Shown one piece after another: positions 18,010 through 27,215 of a stretch of DNA of 64,000 nucleotides. Location of the stretch: contig NZ_AUFR01000001.1 in NCBI RefSeq assembly GCF_000426605.1, positions 186,001 through 250,000 on the forward strand, written 5' to 3'. Below the pieces are notes generated by a model that worked only from the letters and a program-made list of their open reading frames with translations, did not search any database and had not been told where the DNA came from. Source of the stretch: Propionibacterium acidifaciens DSM 21887. GTDB lineage: Bacteria; Actinomycetota; Actinomycetes; Propionibacteriales; Propionibacteriaceae. The first letter of the stretch is position 1. Each line of letters opens with the position of its first letter. The position numbers and the translations under genes were made by a program.

Positions 18010-19413
18010 TCACAGATTCGTCATGTGGCCCTCGATGCCTTCGGCGACCTCCTTGAGGGCCTCGGACAGGGTCGGGTGGGCGTGGACGTTGCGCGCGATC
18101 TCGCCGGCGGTCAGGTCCCACTTCTGCGCCAGGGTCAGCTCGGGCAGAAGCTCGGTGACGCCCTCGCCGATCATGTGGGCGCCCAGGATCTCGTGGTAGC
18201 GCCCGTCGACGACGAGCTTGACGAAACCGGTGCCGGCGCCCATGCCGACGGCCTTGCCGTTGGCGCTGAACGGGAACTTGCTCGTCCTCACCTCGTAGCC
18301 GGCGTCCCGGGCCTGCCTCTCGGTGAGGCCGAAGCTGGCGATCTGCGGCTGCGAGTAGGTGGCGCGCGGGATCATCGTGTAGTCGACGGGCATCGTCTCG
18401 ACGCCGGCGATGGTCTCGGCGGCGGCGACGCCCATCGCCTCGGCGGTGTGGGCGAGCATCATCTTGGCGGTGCAGTCGCCGATGGCGTAGAGACCGGGCA
18501 CGTTCGTGCGGCAGAAGTCGTCGATCGCGATGGCGCCCCGCTCGGTGAGGGCCACACCGGTGTTCTCGAGGCCGTAGCCCTCCACACGCGGGGCGAAACC
18601 CATGGCCTGGAGCATCTTGTCGGCGTGGAGCACCTGCGAGTCGCCGCCGCCGGCCGGGGCCACGGTGACGTCGACGCCGCAGCCGGTGTCGACGACGGAC
18701 TGCACAGCCGTGCTCGTGAGGATCGTGATGCCGAGCTTCTTGTACTCGCGGGTGAGCTCCTTGGAGATCTCCTCGTCCTCGTTGGGGACCATGCGGTCGA
18801 GGAACTCGACGATGGTCACGTCGACGCCGTAGCTGGCCAGGACGTAGGCGAACTCGGTGCCGATGGCGCCCGAACCGCCGATGATGATGGACCCGGGCAG
18901 CTGCTCGGACAGGATCATCTCCTCGAAGGAGAGGACGTTGACCGACCTGCTCGTGCCGGGCAGCATCTTCGCCGTGGCGCCGACGTCGATGATGCAGTTG
19001 TCGAAGGTGACGGTGTCGGCGGTGCCGTCGTCCTTGGCGACCCGCAGGGTGCCGGCGTCGACGAAGGTGCCCCAGTACCCGTCGTACTCGGTGATCCTGT
19101 TCTTCTTCATGAGGAAGTGCACGCCCTTGACCATGCGGTCGCTCACCTGGCGGCTCCGGGCGAAGGCCTTGCCGTAGTCGACGGCGATGTCGCCGCTGAT
19201 CCCGAAGGCCGCCGCCTCCTTCGTGACGATGTGAGCCAGCTCGGCGTTGCGCAGGAGCGCCTTCGTGGGGATGCAGCCCACATTGAGGCAGACGCCGCCC
19301 CACCACTGCTTCTCGACGATCGCGGTCTTCCTCCCGAGCTGCGCTGCGCGGATGGCGGCGACGTAGCCGCCGGGACCGGCGCCGAGGACAACAACATCAA
19401 AATGAGCGCTCAT
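18010..19413 (-). CDS. lpd: Dihydrolipoyl dehydrogenase
   Basis: Lpd is the E3 component of the 2-oxoacid dehydrogenase complexes; it reoxidises dihydrolipoamide with NAD+. At 467 residues it has normal length. The FAD motif [14 protein letters not shown] is at residues 6-20 and the redox disulfide is GGVCLNVGC (about 42-47). The NAD motif is GGSGAIGTE (about 180), and the C-terminal [10 protein letters not shown] supplies the catalytic His-Glu pair. The ATG at 19413 is chosen because TACAGT lies 7 nt upstream (leaderless pattern) and the FAD motif starts right after it; the frame is open to 19482 without support. Confidence 0.96.
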   Translation of the reverse strand: MSAHFDVVVLGAGPGGYVAAIRAAQLGRKTAIVEKQWWGGVCLNVGCIPTKALLRNAELAHIVTKEAAAFGISGDIAVDYGKAFARSRQVSDRMVKGVHFLMKKNRITEYDGYWGTFVDAGTLRVAKDDGTADTVTFDNCIIDVGATAKMLPGTSRSVNVLSFEEMILSEQLPGSIIIGGSGAIGTEFAYVLASYGVDVTIVEFLDRMVPNEDEEISKELTREYKKLGITILTSTAVQSVVDTGCGVDVTVAPAGGGDSQVLHADKMLQAMGFAPRVEGYGLENTGVALTERGAIAIDDFCRTNVPGLYAIGDCTAKMMLAHTAEAMGVAAAETIAGVETMPVDYTMIPRATYSQPQIASFGLTERQARDAGYEVRTSKFPFSANGKAVGMGAGTGFVKLVVDGRYHEILGAHMIGEGVTELLPELTLAQKWDLTAGEIARNVHAHPTLSEALKEVAEGIEGHMTNL

Positions 19414-19420
19414 GGCTGTC

Positions 19421-19426
19421 ACTGTA
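19421..19426 (-). promoter_or_regulatory. -10 box TACAGT for lpd, probable leaderless promoter
   Basis: On the minus strand TACAGT is followed by 7 nt and then the lpd ATG. No ribosome site is present. Confidence 0.45.
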
Positions 19427-19548
19427 GAGGATCGGGTCCGGCCCGTCCGGCTCCCGCAGGAGCGATTCGCTGTGGGCGACATCGTGCGCCGCTGGCCCCG
19501 ACGACGGAGCGTCCCCCCACCTCAGGATGAAATATCTCACGCATGAGT

Positions 19549-19554
19549 TATGAT
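19549..19554 (+). promoter_or_regulatory. -10 box TATGAT for the HTH-MurA gene, probable leaderless promoter
   Basis: TATGAT is followed by GTCGCC and then the GTG at 19561. There is no ribosome site. Confidence 0.5.
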
Positions 19555-19560
19555 GTCGCC

Positions 19561-21096
19561 GTGACACAGGAACCTACCCCCGCGAACATCGGACGCCTCA
19601 TCCGCGATGCCCGCAAGCAGCGCGGCATGACGCAGAACCAGCTGGCCTCCGAGCTCAACACCAGCCAGAGCGCGATCCACCGGATCGAATCCGGGCACCA
19701 GAATCTGTCCCTCGAGATGATCAACCGGATCGCCAACGCCCTCGAGTCTCCCCTCATCGTGCCGGGCAACACGAGCGCCCTGAACTTCCGCATCAGCGGG
19801 GAGACCCATCTGGAGGGCTCCATCCGGGTGCGCTCCAGCAAGAACGCCGCCGTCGCCCTGCTGTGCGCGAGCCTGCTCAACCGCGGCCGCACGGTGCTCA
19901 GGGGCATCGCCCACATCGAGGAGGTCAACCGGCTCCTCGAGGTGCTCACGAGCATCGGCGTCGAGGTCTCGTGGTCGGCCGACGGCAGGGACCTCACGCT
20001 GCATCGTCCCGACGAGCTCGACCTGAGCGCCATGGACGAGGCGGCCGCTCGCCGGACTCGCTCGATCATCATGTTCATGGGCCCGCTCAGCCGCTTCTAC
20101 GAGAGCTTCCAGCTGACCTACGCCGGCGGGTGCGACCTCGGCGTGCGCACCGTCGAGCCGCACCTGCAGTCCCTGCGCCACTTCGGCGTCCAGGTGCACG
20201 CCACCAACGGCCAGTACCACGTGACGGCCCGCCGCGACCACGGCGCCGAGCGGCGCATCATCCTCACCGAGCGCGGCGACACGGTCACCGAGAACACGCT
20301 CATGGCGGCAGCCGTCACACCGGGTACGACGATCGTGCGCAACGCCTCGTCCAACTACATGGTCCAGGACCTGTGCGCCTATCTCATGCTGCTCGGCGTA
20401 CGGATCGAGGGCATCGGCACGACGACGCTCATCATCCACGGCCTCGACGAGGCCCCCAGCATGGACGTCTCGTACCAGATCAGCGAGGACCCGATCGAGG
20501 CGATGAGCCTCATCACCGCGGCGATCGTCACGGGCTCCGAACTCACCGTCGAACGCGCGCCCATCGAGTTCCTCGAGGTCGAGCTCGCGGTGCTCGGCGA
20601 GGAGATGGGCCTGGACTACTCGCTCGGTGACGAGTACCGCTCCGGCAACGGCCTCACCCGCCTGACCGACATCACGGTGCACCCGAGCGACCTCAAGGCC
20701 CCGCCGGACAAGATCCACCCGATGCCGTTCCCCGGACTCAACATCGACAACCTGCCATTCTTCGCGGTCATCGCGGCGACCGCCCACGGCCAGACGCAGA
20801 TCCACGACTGGGTCTTCGAGAACCGGGCCATCCACCTGCTGCAGCTCTCCCAGCTTGGCGCCAGCGTGCAACTGCTTGACCCGCACCGTCTCGTCGTCAA
20901 GGGGCCGACGCGCTGGCGCGGCCGCGACATGGTCTCGCCGCCGGCCCTGCGCCCCGCGGTCTGCCTGTTCCTCGCGATGCTCGCGGCGAAGGGCAGCAGC
21001 GTCCTGCGTGACGTCTACGTCATCAACCGCGGTTACGAGGACCTGCCCACCCGGCTCAACGCCCTCGGAGCCCGCGTGGAGCCCTTCTACGAGTGA
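19561..21096 (+). CDS. HTH (XRE) domain fused to UDP-GlcNAc 1-carboxyvinyltransferase (MurA-like)
   Basis: This 511-residue protein begins with an XRE-type helix-turn-helix (about residues 8-65, including TQNQLASELNTSQSAIHRIE). An EPT-fold transferase domain (about 80-505) follows. The MurA substrate-lysine motif is SSKNAAVALLCASLL. The catalytic cysteine is retained in YAGGCDLGVRTVEPH, though RPVD is changed to RTVE. MurA transfers enolpyruvate from PEP to UDP-GlcNAc in peptidoglycan synthesis. The fused HTH suggests DNA binding or autoregulation linked to cell-wall substrate. The GTG at 19561 is preferred over the ATG at 19543, because the latter lies within the promoter. Confidence 0.85.
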   Translation: MTQEPTPANIGRLIRDARKQRGMTQNQLASELNTSQSAIHRIESGHQNLSLEMINRIANALESPLIVPGNTSALNFRISGETHLEGSIRVRSSKNAAVALLCASLLNRGRTVLRGIAHIEEVNRLLEVLTSIGVEVSWSADGRDLTLHRPDELDLSAMDEAAARRTRSIIMFMGPLSRFYESFQLTYAGGCDLGVRTVEPHLQSLRHFGVQVHATNGQYHVTARRDHGAERRIILTERGDTVTENTLMAAAVTPGTTIVRNASSNYMVQDLCAYLMLLGVRIEGIGTTTLIIHGLDEAPSMDVSYQISEDPIEAMSLITAAIVTGSELTVERAPIEFLEVELAVLGEEMGLDYSLGDEYRSGNGLTRLTDITVHPSDLKAPPDKIHPMPFPGLNIDNLPFFAVIAATAHGQTQIHDWVFENRAIHLLQLSQLGASVQLLDPHRLVVKGPTRWRGRDMVSPPALRPAVCLFLAMLAAKGSSVLRDVYVINRGYEDLPTRLNALGARVEPFYE

Positions 21097-21155
21097 GTCT
21101 GGTCCGTCGGCGCGTCCGCGGTGAGCGGGCGCCGCGATCCGCCCGGGATCAGAGT

Positions 21156-21174
21156 GCACCGCGCCCGGCGGTGC
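21156..21174 (+). terminator. Hairpin after the HTH-MurA gene
   Basis: GCACCGC (21156-21162) and GCGGTGC (21168-21174) form a 7-bp stem with a 5-nt loop, 60 nt past the stop. Confidence 0.45.
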
Positions 21175-21258
21175 GCCCCCGGCCGATCGGCTCCCCCACG
21201 GGCCCCCAGGACGCGTTCGGATGCGCCGTCGGGCGCGTTCTTCTGGCACCATGGTCTC

Positions 21259-21891
21259 GTGAGCACAGCACAGGCCCTCGAGACGGAGCCCCAGCGGTTC
21301 CACGGGCCCGACGCCGATGAGCCGCCCGCCGGCCCGCACGAGCCGGTCGGCGAGCGGATCGGGCGCACGCTCACCGCGCTGCCCGGCATCGGCGGGCCCC
21401 TGCGGCACCCCGACGGGCTCGTCCTCGAGAACGGCGAGCAACCGGACGGGCCCTTCGTCCACGGCATCCGGCCCGCCATGCACCGCTGGGAGATCCCCCG
21501 CCGCGAACGCTTCGCTTGGCGGGCCCGCATCCACGCCAACCCGGCCAGCTCGCTGGCCTACCGCATCTGCGTCGCCGTTGCCGGGGCGCTGCTCATCGTC
21601 CTCTCGGCGCTCACCGGCTGGCTGCCCGGGCCCGGCGGCATCCCCCTCCTCCTCATCGGCATGGCCGTCCTGGCCAGCGAGTTCCGCTGGGCGCACCGCA
21701 TCACCGTCGGCGTCACGATGCTCGTGCGCCGCGTCGGGTGCTGGCCCCGGAGGGCCAGGGCCGGCGCCGTCGTCGCCTGCGGCTCCCTCGTCGTCGCCTG
21801 CGGCTACGTCGCCCTGCTCGTCACCGGCATCCCCGCCTGGCTGCCGGGCTGGGCCGCCGGGGCGCTGTCCCACGTGCCCGGGCTCGGCTGA
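21259..21891 (+). CDS. PGPGW-family transmembrane protein
   Basis: This 210-residue protein has a hydrophilic N-terminus of about 105 residues, a hydrophobic pair around the signature LPGPGGIPLLLIGMAVLASEF (about 120-148), and a final helix (about 172-195). PF09656/TIGR02611 proteins share this PGPG-LASEF block and have no known function. The GTG at 21259 lies 6 nt after CACCAT, again suggesting a leaderless start. The N-terminal region, rich in Pro, Glu and His, is longer than in most relatives. Confidence 0.75.
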   Translation: MSTAQALETEPQRFHGPDADEPPAGPHEPVGERIGRTLTALPGIGGPLRHPDGLVLENGEQPDGPFVHGIRPAMHRWEIPRRERFAWRARIHANPASSLAYRICVAVAGALLIVLSALTGWLPGPGGIPLLLIGMAVLASEFRWAHRITVGVTMLVRRVGCWPRRARAGAVVACGSLVVACGYVALLVTGIPAWLPGWAAGALSHVPGLG

Positions 21892-21905
21892 GGGTCGCCG
21901 GCACC

Positions 21906-22703
21906 GTGCGCGCGCCGAACCGCAACGCCAGCGACTACGCCTACTTCGATGCGCCCTTCTCGGCGTTCGCCCACCGGGGCGGCTGGGACGAGAACATCGG
22001 CGAGGAGCTCGAGAACTCCCTGGCGGCCTTCCGGCACGCGGTCGACGACCTGGGCTACCGGTACGTCGAGACCGATGTGCACGCCACCAGGGACGGGCAG
22101 CTGCTCGCCTTCCACGACATGCGGCTCGACCGCGTCACCGACCGCACCGGGGCCGTCGGCGAGCTTGACTGGAGCCAGGTGCGCGGCGCCCGGATCGGCG
22201 GCCGCGAGCCGATCCCCACGCTCGACGAGGTCCTCGAGGCGCTGCCCGGGGCCCTCATCAACATCGACATCAAGGAGGCCAACGCCATCGAGCCGCTCGT
22301 GCGGACCATCCGGCGGCACGGCGCCCAGGAGCGGGTCTGCGTCGCGAGTTTCAGCCCCGGGCGACTGGCGGCCTTCCGCCGGGCGGCGGGGCCGCGCGTG
22401 GCGACCGCGGCGTCCCTCGGCGCGGTGGCCTGGTCGTCCTTCGTCCCGCTGCTCCCCCGCTTCGTCAATGCGGGCGTGCAAGCCTTCCAGGTGCCCGTGC
22501 GCCAGAAGCTGGGCCCGGTCCGCATCAGGGTGCTCACCCGCAACCTGCTGCGCACCGCCCGCGCCCGCGACATGCGCGTCCACGTGTGGACGATCGACGA
22601 CCCCGAGCAGATGCGCTCACTCATGGACGCCGGCGTCGACGGCATCGTCTCGAACCGCATCGACGAGCTGAAGGCCCTGTGCACGGCGCGGGACCTGTGG
22701 TGA
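21906..22703 (+). CDS. Glycerophosphodiester phosphodiesterase
   Basis: This GDPD-family TIM-barrel enzyme hydrolyses glycerophosphodiesters to glycerol-3-phosphate and an alcohol. In the 265-residue protein, the catalytic pair and metal ligands are visible: FAHRGGWDENIGEELENS (His at about residue 22), VETDVHATRDGQLLAFHD (about 60-77) and INIDIKE (about 120). VWTIDD and GVDGIVSN close the barrel. No signal peptide is apparent, so it is probably cytoplasmic. The GTG at 21906 is the only good start, 14 nt after the preceding stop. Confidence 0.88.
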   Translation: MRAPNRNASDYAYFDAPFSAFAHRGGWDENIGEELENSLAAFRHAVDDLGYRYVETDVHATRDGQLLAFHDMRLDRVTDRTGAVGELDWSQVRGARIGGREPIPTLDEVLEALPGALINIDIKEANAIEPLVRTIRRHGAQERVCVASFSPGRLAAFRRAAGPRVATAASLGAVAWSSFVPLLPRFVNAGVQAFQVPVRQKLGPVRIRVLTRNLLRTARARDMRVHVWTIDDPEQMRSLMDAGVDGIVSNRIDELKALCTARDLW

Positions 22704-22902
22704 GGAACGGACCCGGACCGGACCCGACGGCGCGGCGCACCCCCGGCACGGGCTTTAATGGGGTGCGACGGGTGAGCACCGGGGGTGCAACCGCCATGGG
22801 ACAATGGTGCTACGCGAATCGTTGAATACGGCAAGACATGTGTGCCACGGTGCACGGGCATTGCAGGACCGCTCGCAAGGGCTTGGACAAGAAGGAACTG
22901 AG

Positions 22903-23241
22903 ATGGCAGATCGAGCACTGCGCGGCATGGGCCTCGGGGCCAAGAGCTTCGAGGACGAGGAGGGCGTCGAGTTCGCGGCCCGCAAGGTCCTGGGCTTCGA
23001 CTGCCCCAAGGGTCATCACTTCGACATCACGTTCTCGACCGAGGCCGACCTGCCGGCCGAGTGGGAGTGCCCCCGCTGCGGCGCCGTGGCGGCCCGCTCC
23101 GACGGCACCCAACCCGAGGACAAGCAGGTCAAGCCGCCTCGCACGCACTGGGACATGCTGCTGGAGCGCCGTTCGATCTCCGAGCTCGAGGAGCTGCTGG
23201 CCGAGCGCCTCGAGGTCGTGCGGAAGACCCCGCACTACTGA
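22903..23241 (+). CDS. rbpA: RNA polymerase-binding protein RbpA
   Basis: RbpA is an actinobacteria-specific RNA polymerase accessory factor that binds the principal sigma factor and stabilises the open complex. The 112-residue protein has the zinc-binding core (FDCPKGHHFDITF ... WECPRCG) and the C-terminal sigma-interaction domain (PRTHWDMLLERRSISELEELLAERL). GAAGGA is 6 nt before the ATG at 22903. A leader of about 90 nt and a weak GACAAT -10 (22800-22805) precede it. It is one of the best taxonomic markers in the window. Confidence 0.96.
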   Translation: MADRALRGMGLGAKSFEDEEGVEFAARKVLGFDCPKGHHFDITFSTEADLPAEWECPRCGAVAARSDGTQPEDKQVKPPRTHWDMLLERRSISELEELLAERLEVVRKTPHY

Positions 23242-23316
23242 TCGTCCGAGCGGTCGTCGGATCGTCCGGCCGCCGCTCCCCCGCCGGGCCGGGGCGGGCC
23301 CGCGGATCCCCGCGCG

Positions 23317-25830
23317 TCAGCGGGCCCGGTCGACCTGGTCCTTGAGGCTGCCGAGGAGCGGCTTGATCCTCGTCGAGGCCCGCCCTGCGAGCTGCCTGAG
23401 CTGGGCGGAGCGCTTCTCGTAGCCCCACCCGGCCGTGCGGCGCAGGGCCTCGGTGATGATGGAGCCGCTCATCTTCGACTCGCCGAGCTGACGGTCGGGG
23501 AAGCTGATCGGGACCTCGGCGACCGTGCCGCCGTTCTCGATGACGCGACGGGTGAGGTCGACCTGGAAGGTGTAGCCCTTCGAGGCGATCGTGTCGAGGT
23601 CCATGGCCTCCAGCGCGCTGGCGCGGAAGGCGTTGAAGCCGCCGGTGCTGTCATGCACGGGAAGATCCATCACGGCCTGGATCCAGATGTTGGCCAGCCG
23701 CGAGAGCCATTCGCGCGCGAGGTCGTAGTCGACGACCTCGCCGCCGCGCATCCAGCGCGAGCCCTTCACCATGTCGGCGTTCTCCAGGGCGGCGAGCATG
23801 GCGGGCAGGAAGGTGGGCCGGTGGGAGCCGTCGGCGTCCATCTCGACGAGCACGTCGTAGCCGTTCTCGAGGCCCCAGCGGAAGCCGGCGACGTAGGCGG
23901 CGGCGAGGCCCTCCTTGCCGGCGCGGTGCAGCACGTGGATGTGGTCGTCCTCGGCGGCGAGCCGGTCGGCGATGGCGCCGGTGCCGTCCGGGGAGTTGTC
24001 GTCGGCGATGAGGGCGTCAGCGGCCGGGACAGCCTCGCGCAGTCGCCCGACGACGGACTCCAGGTTCTCGACCTCGTTGTAGGTGGGGATGATGACGAGC
24101 ACCTTGTCCAAGGGCTCGCGCTTGCGGTCAGCCATGACGCACTCCTCGTGCTGGTGAGGGCCCTCGCGGGCCGCCAGGGAACGCTGCTGCGGCGGCGCCG
24201 CGGCAACGGGCTCAGTGTAGCGACCCCGCCCCCGCCGCGTCGGGCCGCCCACGAGGACCCCGGCGAGCGCCCCGAGCGCGGCCAGGGCCGCGCACACCCC
24301 CTCGGAGAGCGGGCCGACCGTCATGGCCGGTGTGAGTCCGGAGCGCAGCGGCACGGTGAAGGAGCGGGCATAGGCGGTGTCGGGCGCACTGCGGGCCAGG
24401 ACGGAGCCGTCGGCGCCGATGAGGCCCGAGTACGAGCTGGTCGTCGACACGACGATCTCGCGGCGCATCTCCATGGCCCGGACGCGTGTGATGGAGAACT
24501 GCTGGTAGGGCTGCATGGTGCCCGAGTAGGTGGCGTTGTTCGACTGGACGGTCACCACCCGGCCGCCGGCGCGCTCGGTGTCGTAGACGGTGGAGTCGAA
24601 GGCCAGCTCGTAGCAGATGATGTCGCCGACGGCGAGCCGTCGCCCGTCGCCCAGGTCGCCCTCGACGACGCCCGGTCCGGTGCCCGGCACGGTTTGACGG
24701 CCCACCTGCCGGGCCATCGGCACCAGCGCGAGGACGAGTCTCTTCATCGGCGTGTACTCGCCGAAGGGCACGGCGTTGCGCTTCGCGTAGCGGCTCGTCT
24801 CGCCGACGGCCGTCCACCACAGGGCTGTCGTCTGCCGCTCGTCGGCGCCCGGCCCGTCGGTGACGGCCCCCACGAGGATCGGCCGTCCGGCGATGGCCCT
24901 GGCCCGGTCGATCAGCTCGCGGGTCCGCTGGTCGTTGTTGGGGTCCATGTCGGTGGAGTTCTCCGGCCACAGCACGAGATCGGGCATCGGGTCGAGGCCC
25001 GTGCGGGCGCGGGCCATCGCCATGATCGTCTCGGAGACGTGGTTGTCCGTCACGGAGCGCGCATAGCCCGTCGTGCGGGGGCCGGCCGAGCCGTCGACGC
25101 CGCCCTGGACGACGGCGATCGTCACCTCGCCCTCGTCGGGCCCCCGTACGGGGACGGCGCGCAGTGCTCCCCCGCCGACGAGCAGCAGGAGGGCCAGGGC
25201 CGTCGGGACGAGCGCCCTGGCGCGCCGGGGCCGGCCGGCCCGCAGCAGATCGCAGGCGGCGAGCAGCACGGTGCCGGTCAGTGCGACGACGAACCCGGTG
25301 CCGGCGGCGCCGAGCACCCACAGAAAGCCCCCGAACGGGGCGTCGGCGGCGGTGAAGCCCAGCCGGTCCCAGGCGAAGCCGCCCAGCGGGAAGCGCTGGG
25401 CTCCGGCCTCGGCCGCCGTCCACGCGGCGGCCGCCCACAGCGGCCACAACCGTAGGCGCTGGACGAGGTGCTGCACCGCGGCGACCAGCCCCACCCACAG
25501 GGCCAGGACGGGCACGAGCAGCAGCGGCAGCCACCAGTCCACGACGTACTCGAAGCCGACCGTCATCGCGTACTGGACCAGGCCCGCGAGGAAGCCGGAC
25601 CCGACGGCGTGGCGCAGCCGCCCCTGACGGGACAGCCAGCACAGCAGCCCGACCCCGCCCGGCGCGGTGAACCACAGGCCGTAGGGCTGGAAGGCCAGGG
25701 CGAGGAGGACACCGGCGGCGAGGGACAGCAGGGTCGAGGAGCACCGGGGCGGGTCGATCGTCGCCGGGCCGCCGACGCCCGCCGCGAGCGGGAGCCGTCC
25801 CCGGTGGACGGTGCGGCCGGACGTCCTCAC
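23317..25830 (-). CDS. lnt/ppm1: Bifunctional apolipoprotein N-acyltransferase / polyprenol-phosphate mannosyltransferase
   Basis: One uninterrupted frame of 837 residues joins two enzymes. The N-terminal Lnt part (about 1-540) has several membrane helices and a nitrilase domain with the Glu-Lys-Cys triad (LWPENSTD, KRNAVPFGEY, DIICYEL); it N-acylates lipoproteins. The C-terminal Ppm1 part (about 566-837) is a GT2 enzyme with VLVIIPTYNEVENL, ADDNSPDGT and EMDADGSH; it makes polyprenol-phosphate-mannose for lipoglycan and protein mannosylation. Mycobacterium tuberculosis Ppm1 has the same two-domain order. An internal ATG at 24135 with GAGGAG 6-7 nt upstream could also give free Ppm1. The GTG at 25830 overlaps the lrp stop. 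Confidence 0.88.
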   Translation of the reverse strand: MRTSGRTVHRGRLPLAAGVGGPATIDPPRCSSTLLSLAAGVLLALAFQPYGLWFTAPGGVGLLCWLSRQGRLRHAVGSGFLAGLVQYAMTVGFEYVVDWWLPLLLVPVLALWVGLVAAVQHLVQRLRLWPLWAAAAWTAAEAGAQRFPLGGFAWDRLGFTAADAPFGGFLWVLGAAGTGFVVALTGTVLLAACDLLRAGRPRRARALVPTALALLLLVGGGALRAVPVRGPDEGEVTIAVVQGGVDGSAGPRTTGYARSVTDNHVSETIMAMARARTGLDPMPDLVLWPENSTDMDPNNDQRTRELIDRARAIAGRPILVGAVTDGPGADERQTTALWWTAVGETSRYAKRNAVPFGEYTPMKRLVLALVPMARQVGRQTVPGTGPGVVEGDLGDGRRLAVGDIICYELAFDSTVYDTERAGGRVVTVQSNNATYSGTMQPYQQFSITRVRAMEMRREIVVSTTSSYSGLIGADGSVLARSAPDTAYARSFTVPLRSGLTPAMTVGPLSEGVCAALAALGALAGVLVGGPTRRGRGRYTEPVAAAPPQQRSLAAREGPHQHEECVMADRKREPLDKVLVIIPTYNEVENLESVVGRLREAVPAADALIADDNSPDGTGAIADRLAAEDDHIHVLHRAGKEGLAAAYVAGFRWGLENGYDVLVEMDADGSHRPTFLPAMLAALENADMVKGSRWMRGGEVVDYDLAREWLSRLANIWIQAVMDLPVHDSTGGFNAFRASALEAMDLDTIASKGYTFQVDLTRRVIENGGTVAEVPISFPDRQLGESKMSGSIITEALRRTAGWGYEKRSAQLRQLAGRASTRIKPLLGSLKDQVDRAR

Positions 25831-26285
25831 GGCTCGTCGGGCCAGTCGACGAGCGGCTTGTCGGCGAACATGGTGCGCAGTACCACAGTGGTCGAGGTGG
25901 CGACGGACTGCGCGAGGCGGATCCGGGTGAGCAGGCCGTCGAGCTCCTCCGGAGTGCCGATCTCCGCCCGGCACAGGTAGCTGGCGTCGCCAGCCACCGA
26001 GTAGCAGGAGGTGATCTCGGGCATCTGCTCGAGCAGCTCGACGATGCGGGAGTCGTCCGTGAGCTGGCCGAGGGGCATGATCCTGATGAAGGCCACCAGG
26101 GACCGGCCGAGGGCCTTCCCGTCGATCCGTGCCCGGTACCCGGTGATGAAGCCGCGCTGCTCCAGACGTCTCACCCGTTGCTGCGCCGCGGAGGTGGACA
26201 GACCGGTCTCGCGGCCGATGTCGGTGAAGGACATCCGACCCTCCCTGGACAGCAGCGCGAGGATCTTCTGGTCTGTCGACTCCAT
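25827..26285 (-). CDS. Lrp/AsnC-family transcriptional regulator
   Basis: This 152-residue feast/famine regulator has an N-terminal winged HTH (about 1-55: ILALLSREGRMSFTDIGRETGLSTSAAQQRVRRLE) and a C-terminal RAM/ligand domain (about 65-150). It is translationally coupled to lnt/ppm1 (GTGA overlap). The start at 26285 is preferred because GACAAT ends 7 nt upstream, matching the leaderless pattern. An ATG at 26294 lies inside that -10 box, and 26342 is an unsupported extension. Its effector is unknown. Confidence 0.88.
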   Translation of the reverse strand: MESTDQKILALLSREGRMSFTDIGRETGLSTSAAQQRVRRLEQRGFITGYRARIDGKALGRSLVAFIRIMPLGQLTDDSRIVELLEQMPEITSCYSVAGDASYLCRAEIGTPEELDGLLTRIRLAQSVATSTTVVLRTMFADKPLVDWPDEP

Positions 26286-26292
26286 GGCCGTC

Positions 26293-26298
26293 ATTGTC
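26293..26298 (-). promoter_or_regulatory. -10 box GACAAT for the lrp gene, probable leaderless promoter
   Basis: On the minus strand GACAAT is followed by 7 nt and the ATG at 26285. Confidence 0.4.
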
Positions 26299-26579
26299 GC
26301 AGAGTCGCCGGGCGCCGGGCCGGGTGACCGCATGCTGCCCACGGGGCGGTGCGGAACGGCTCGGACGCGGCGTGACGGGGCCTCGGCCCTGTCCGACGGG
26401 AGGCGGTGAGGGGCCCGTCGGGCTCGGCACGGACCACCCCGTGAGCAGCATGCGCACTCGAGCCGTCCCGGGGACCGGTGACGGCTCCGACTCCTCGACG
26501 GTCCTGTCGAGGCCGGTGCCGTGGACCCCGGCGATGCGCGGGCGGCGGTGGGGCTCGCTCGTCGTGCCGGCCTGCCGGA

Positions 26580-27215
26580 TCAGCCGCGGCGGGCCAGCAC
26601 GTAGATCGCCGAGCCCGCGAGCAGGTTCGCGCCGTGCTGCAGGAGACGTCCGCCGGCCCGGGGCCGGCGGCCCGCGCCGTCCAGGGGGATGCGCCGCTCG
26701 ACGTCGAGCCCGCACTCGTCGAAGAACTCCTCGAGGGTGACGAGCGTCGTGTGGTGCAGGTTCGGGGTGTCGTACCAGGTGTACGGAAGGTCCCTGCTCT
26801 GGGGCATGCGGCCGCTCAGCAGACGCAGCCGGTGACGCCAGTAGCCGAAGTTCGGCATGGTCACGATGAGGCGCCGGCCGATGCGGCGCATCTGCGTGAT
26901 GACCTCCTTCGGCCGGAGCACGGCCTGGAGGGTGCGCGAGAGGACGACGACGTCGAAGGAGTCGTCGCCGAACTCGTCGAGCTGGGTGTCGAGGTCGAGC
27001 TCGACCAGCGGCACCCCCCTGCCGATGGCCGCCATGACGGCCCCAGGATCCCGTTCGACGCCCGTGCCGGTGCAGTCCATGGCGCCGATGAGGTAGGCGA
27101 GCAGGTCGCCGTCCCCGCAGCCGAGGTCGAGGACCCGTTCGCCCCGGTCGACGAGCGCGGCCACCGACTGCAGGTCGTGACGCAGCAGGCCCTGCGTGAG
27201 ACGGTCCGATGGCAT
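26580..27215 (-). CDS. metW: MetW, methionine biosynthesis methyltransferase-fold protein
   Basis: This 211-residue class I SAM-dependent methyltransferase-fold protein has motif I VLDLGCGDGDLLAYL (about 28-42) and the family's NFGYWRHRLRLLSGRMP and LPYTWYDTPNLHHTT blocks. MetW is the partner of MetX homoserine acyltransferase and stimulates it in several bacteria. The start overlaps the metX stop by one base (TGATG), so the two are translationally coupled. Confidence 0.92.
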   Translation of the reverse strand: MPSDRLTQGLLRHDLQSVAALVDRGERVLDLGCGDGDLLAYLIGAMDCTGTGVERDPGAVMAAIGRGVPLVELDLDTQLDEFGDDSFDVVVLSRTLQAVLRPKEVITQMRRIGRRLIVTMPNFGYWRHRLRLLSGRMPQSRDLPYTWYDTPNLHHTTLVTLEEFFDECGLDVERRIPLDGAGRRPRAGGRLLQHGANLLAGSAIYVLARRG

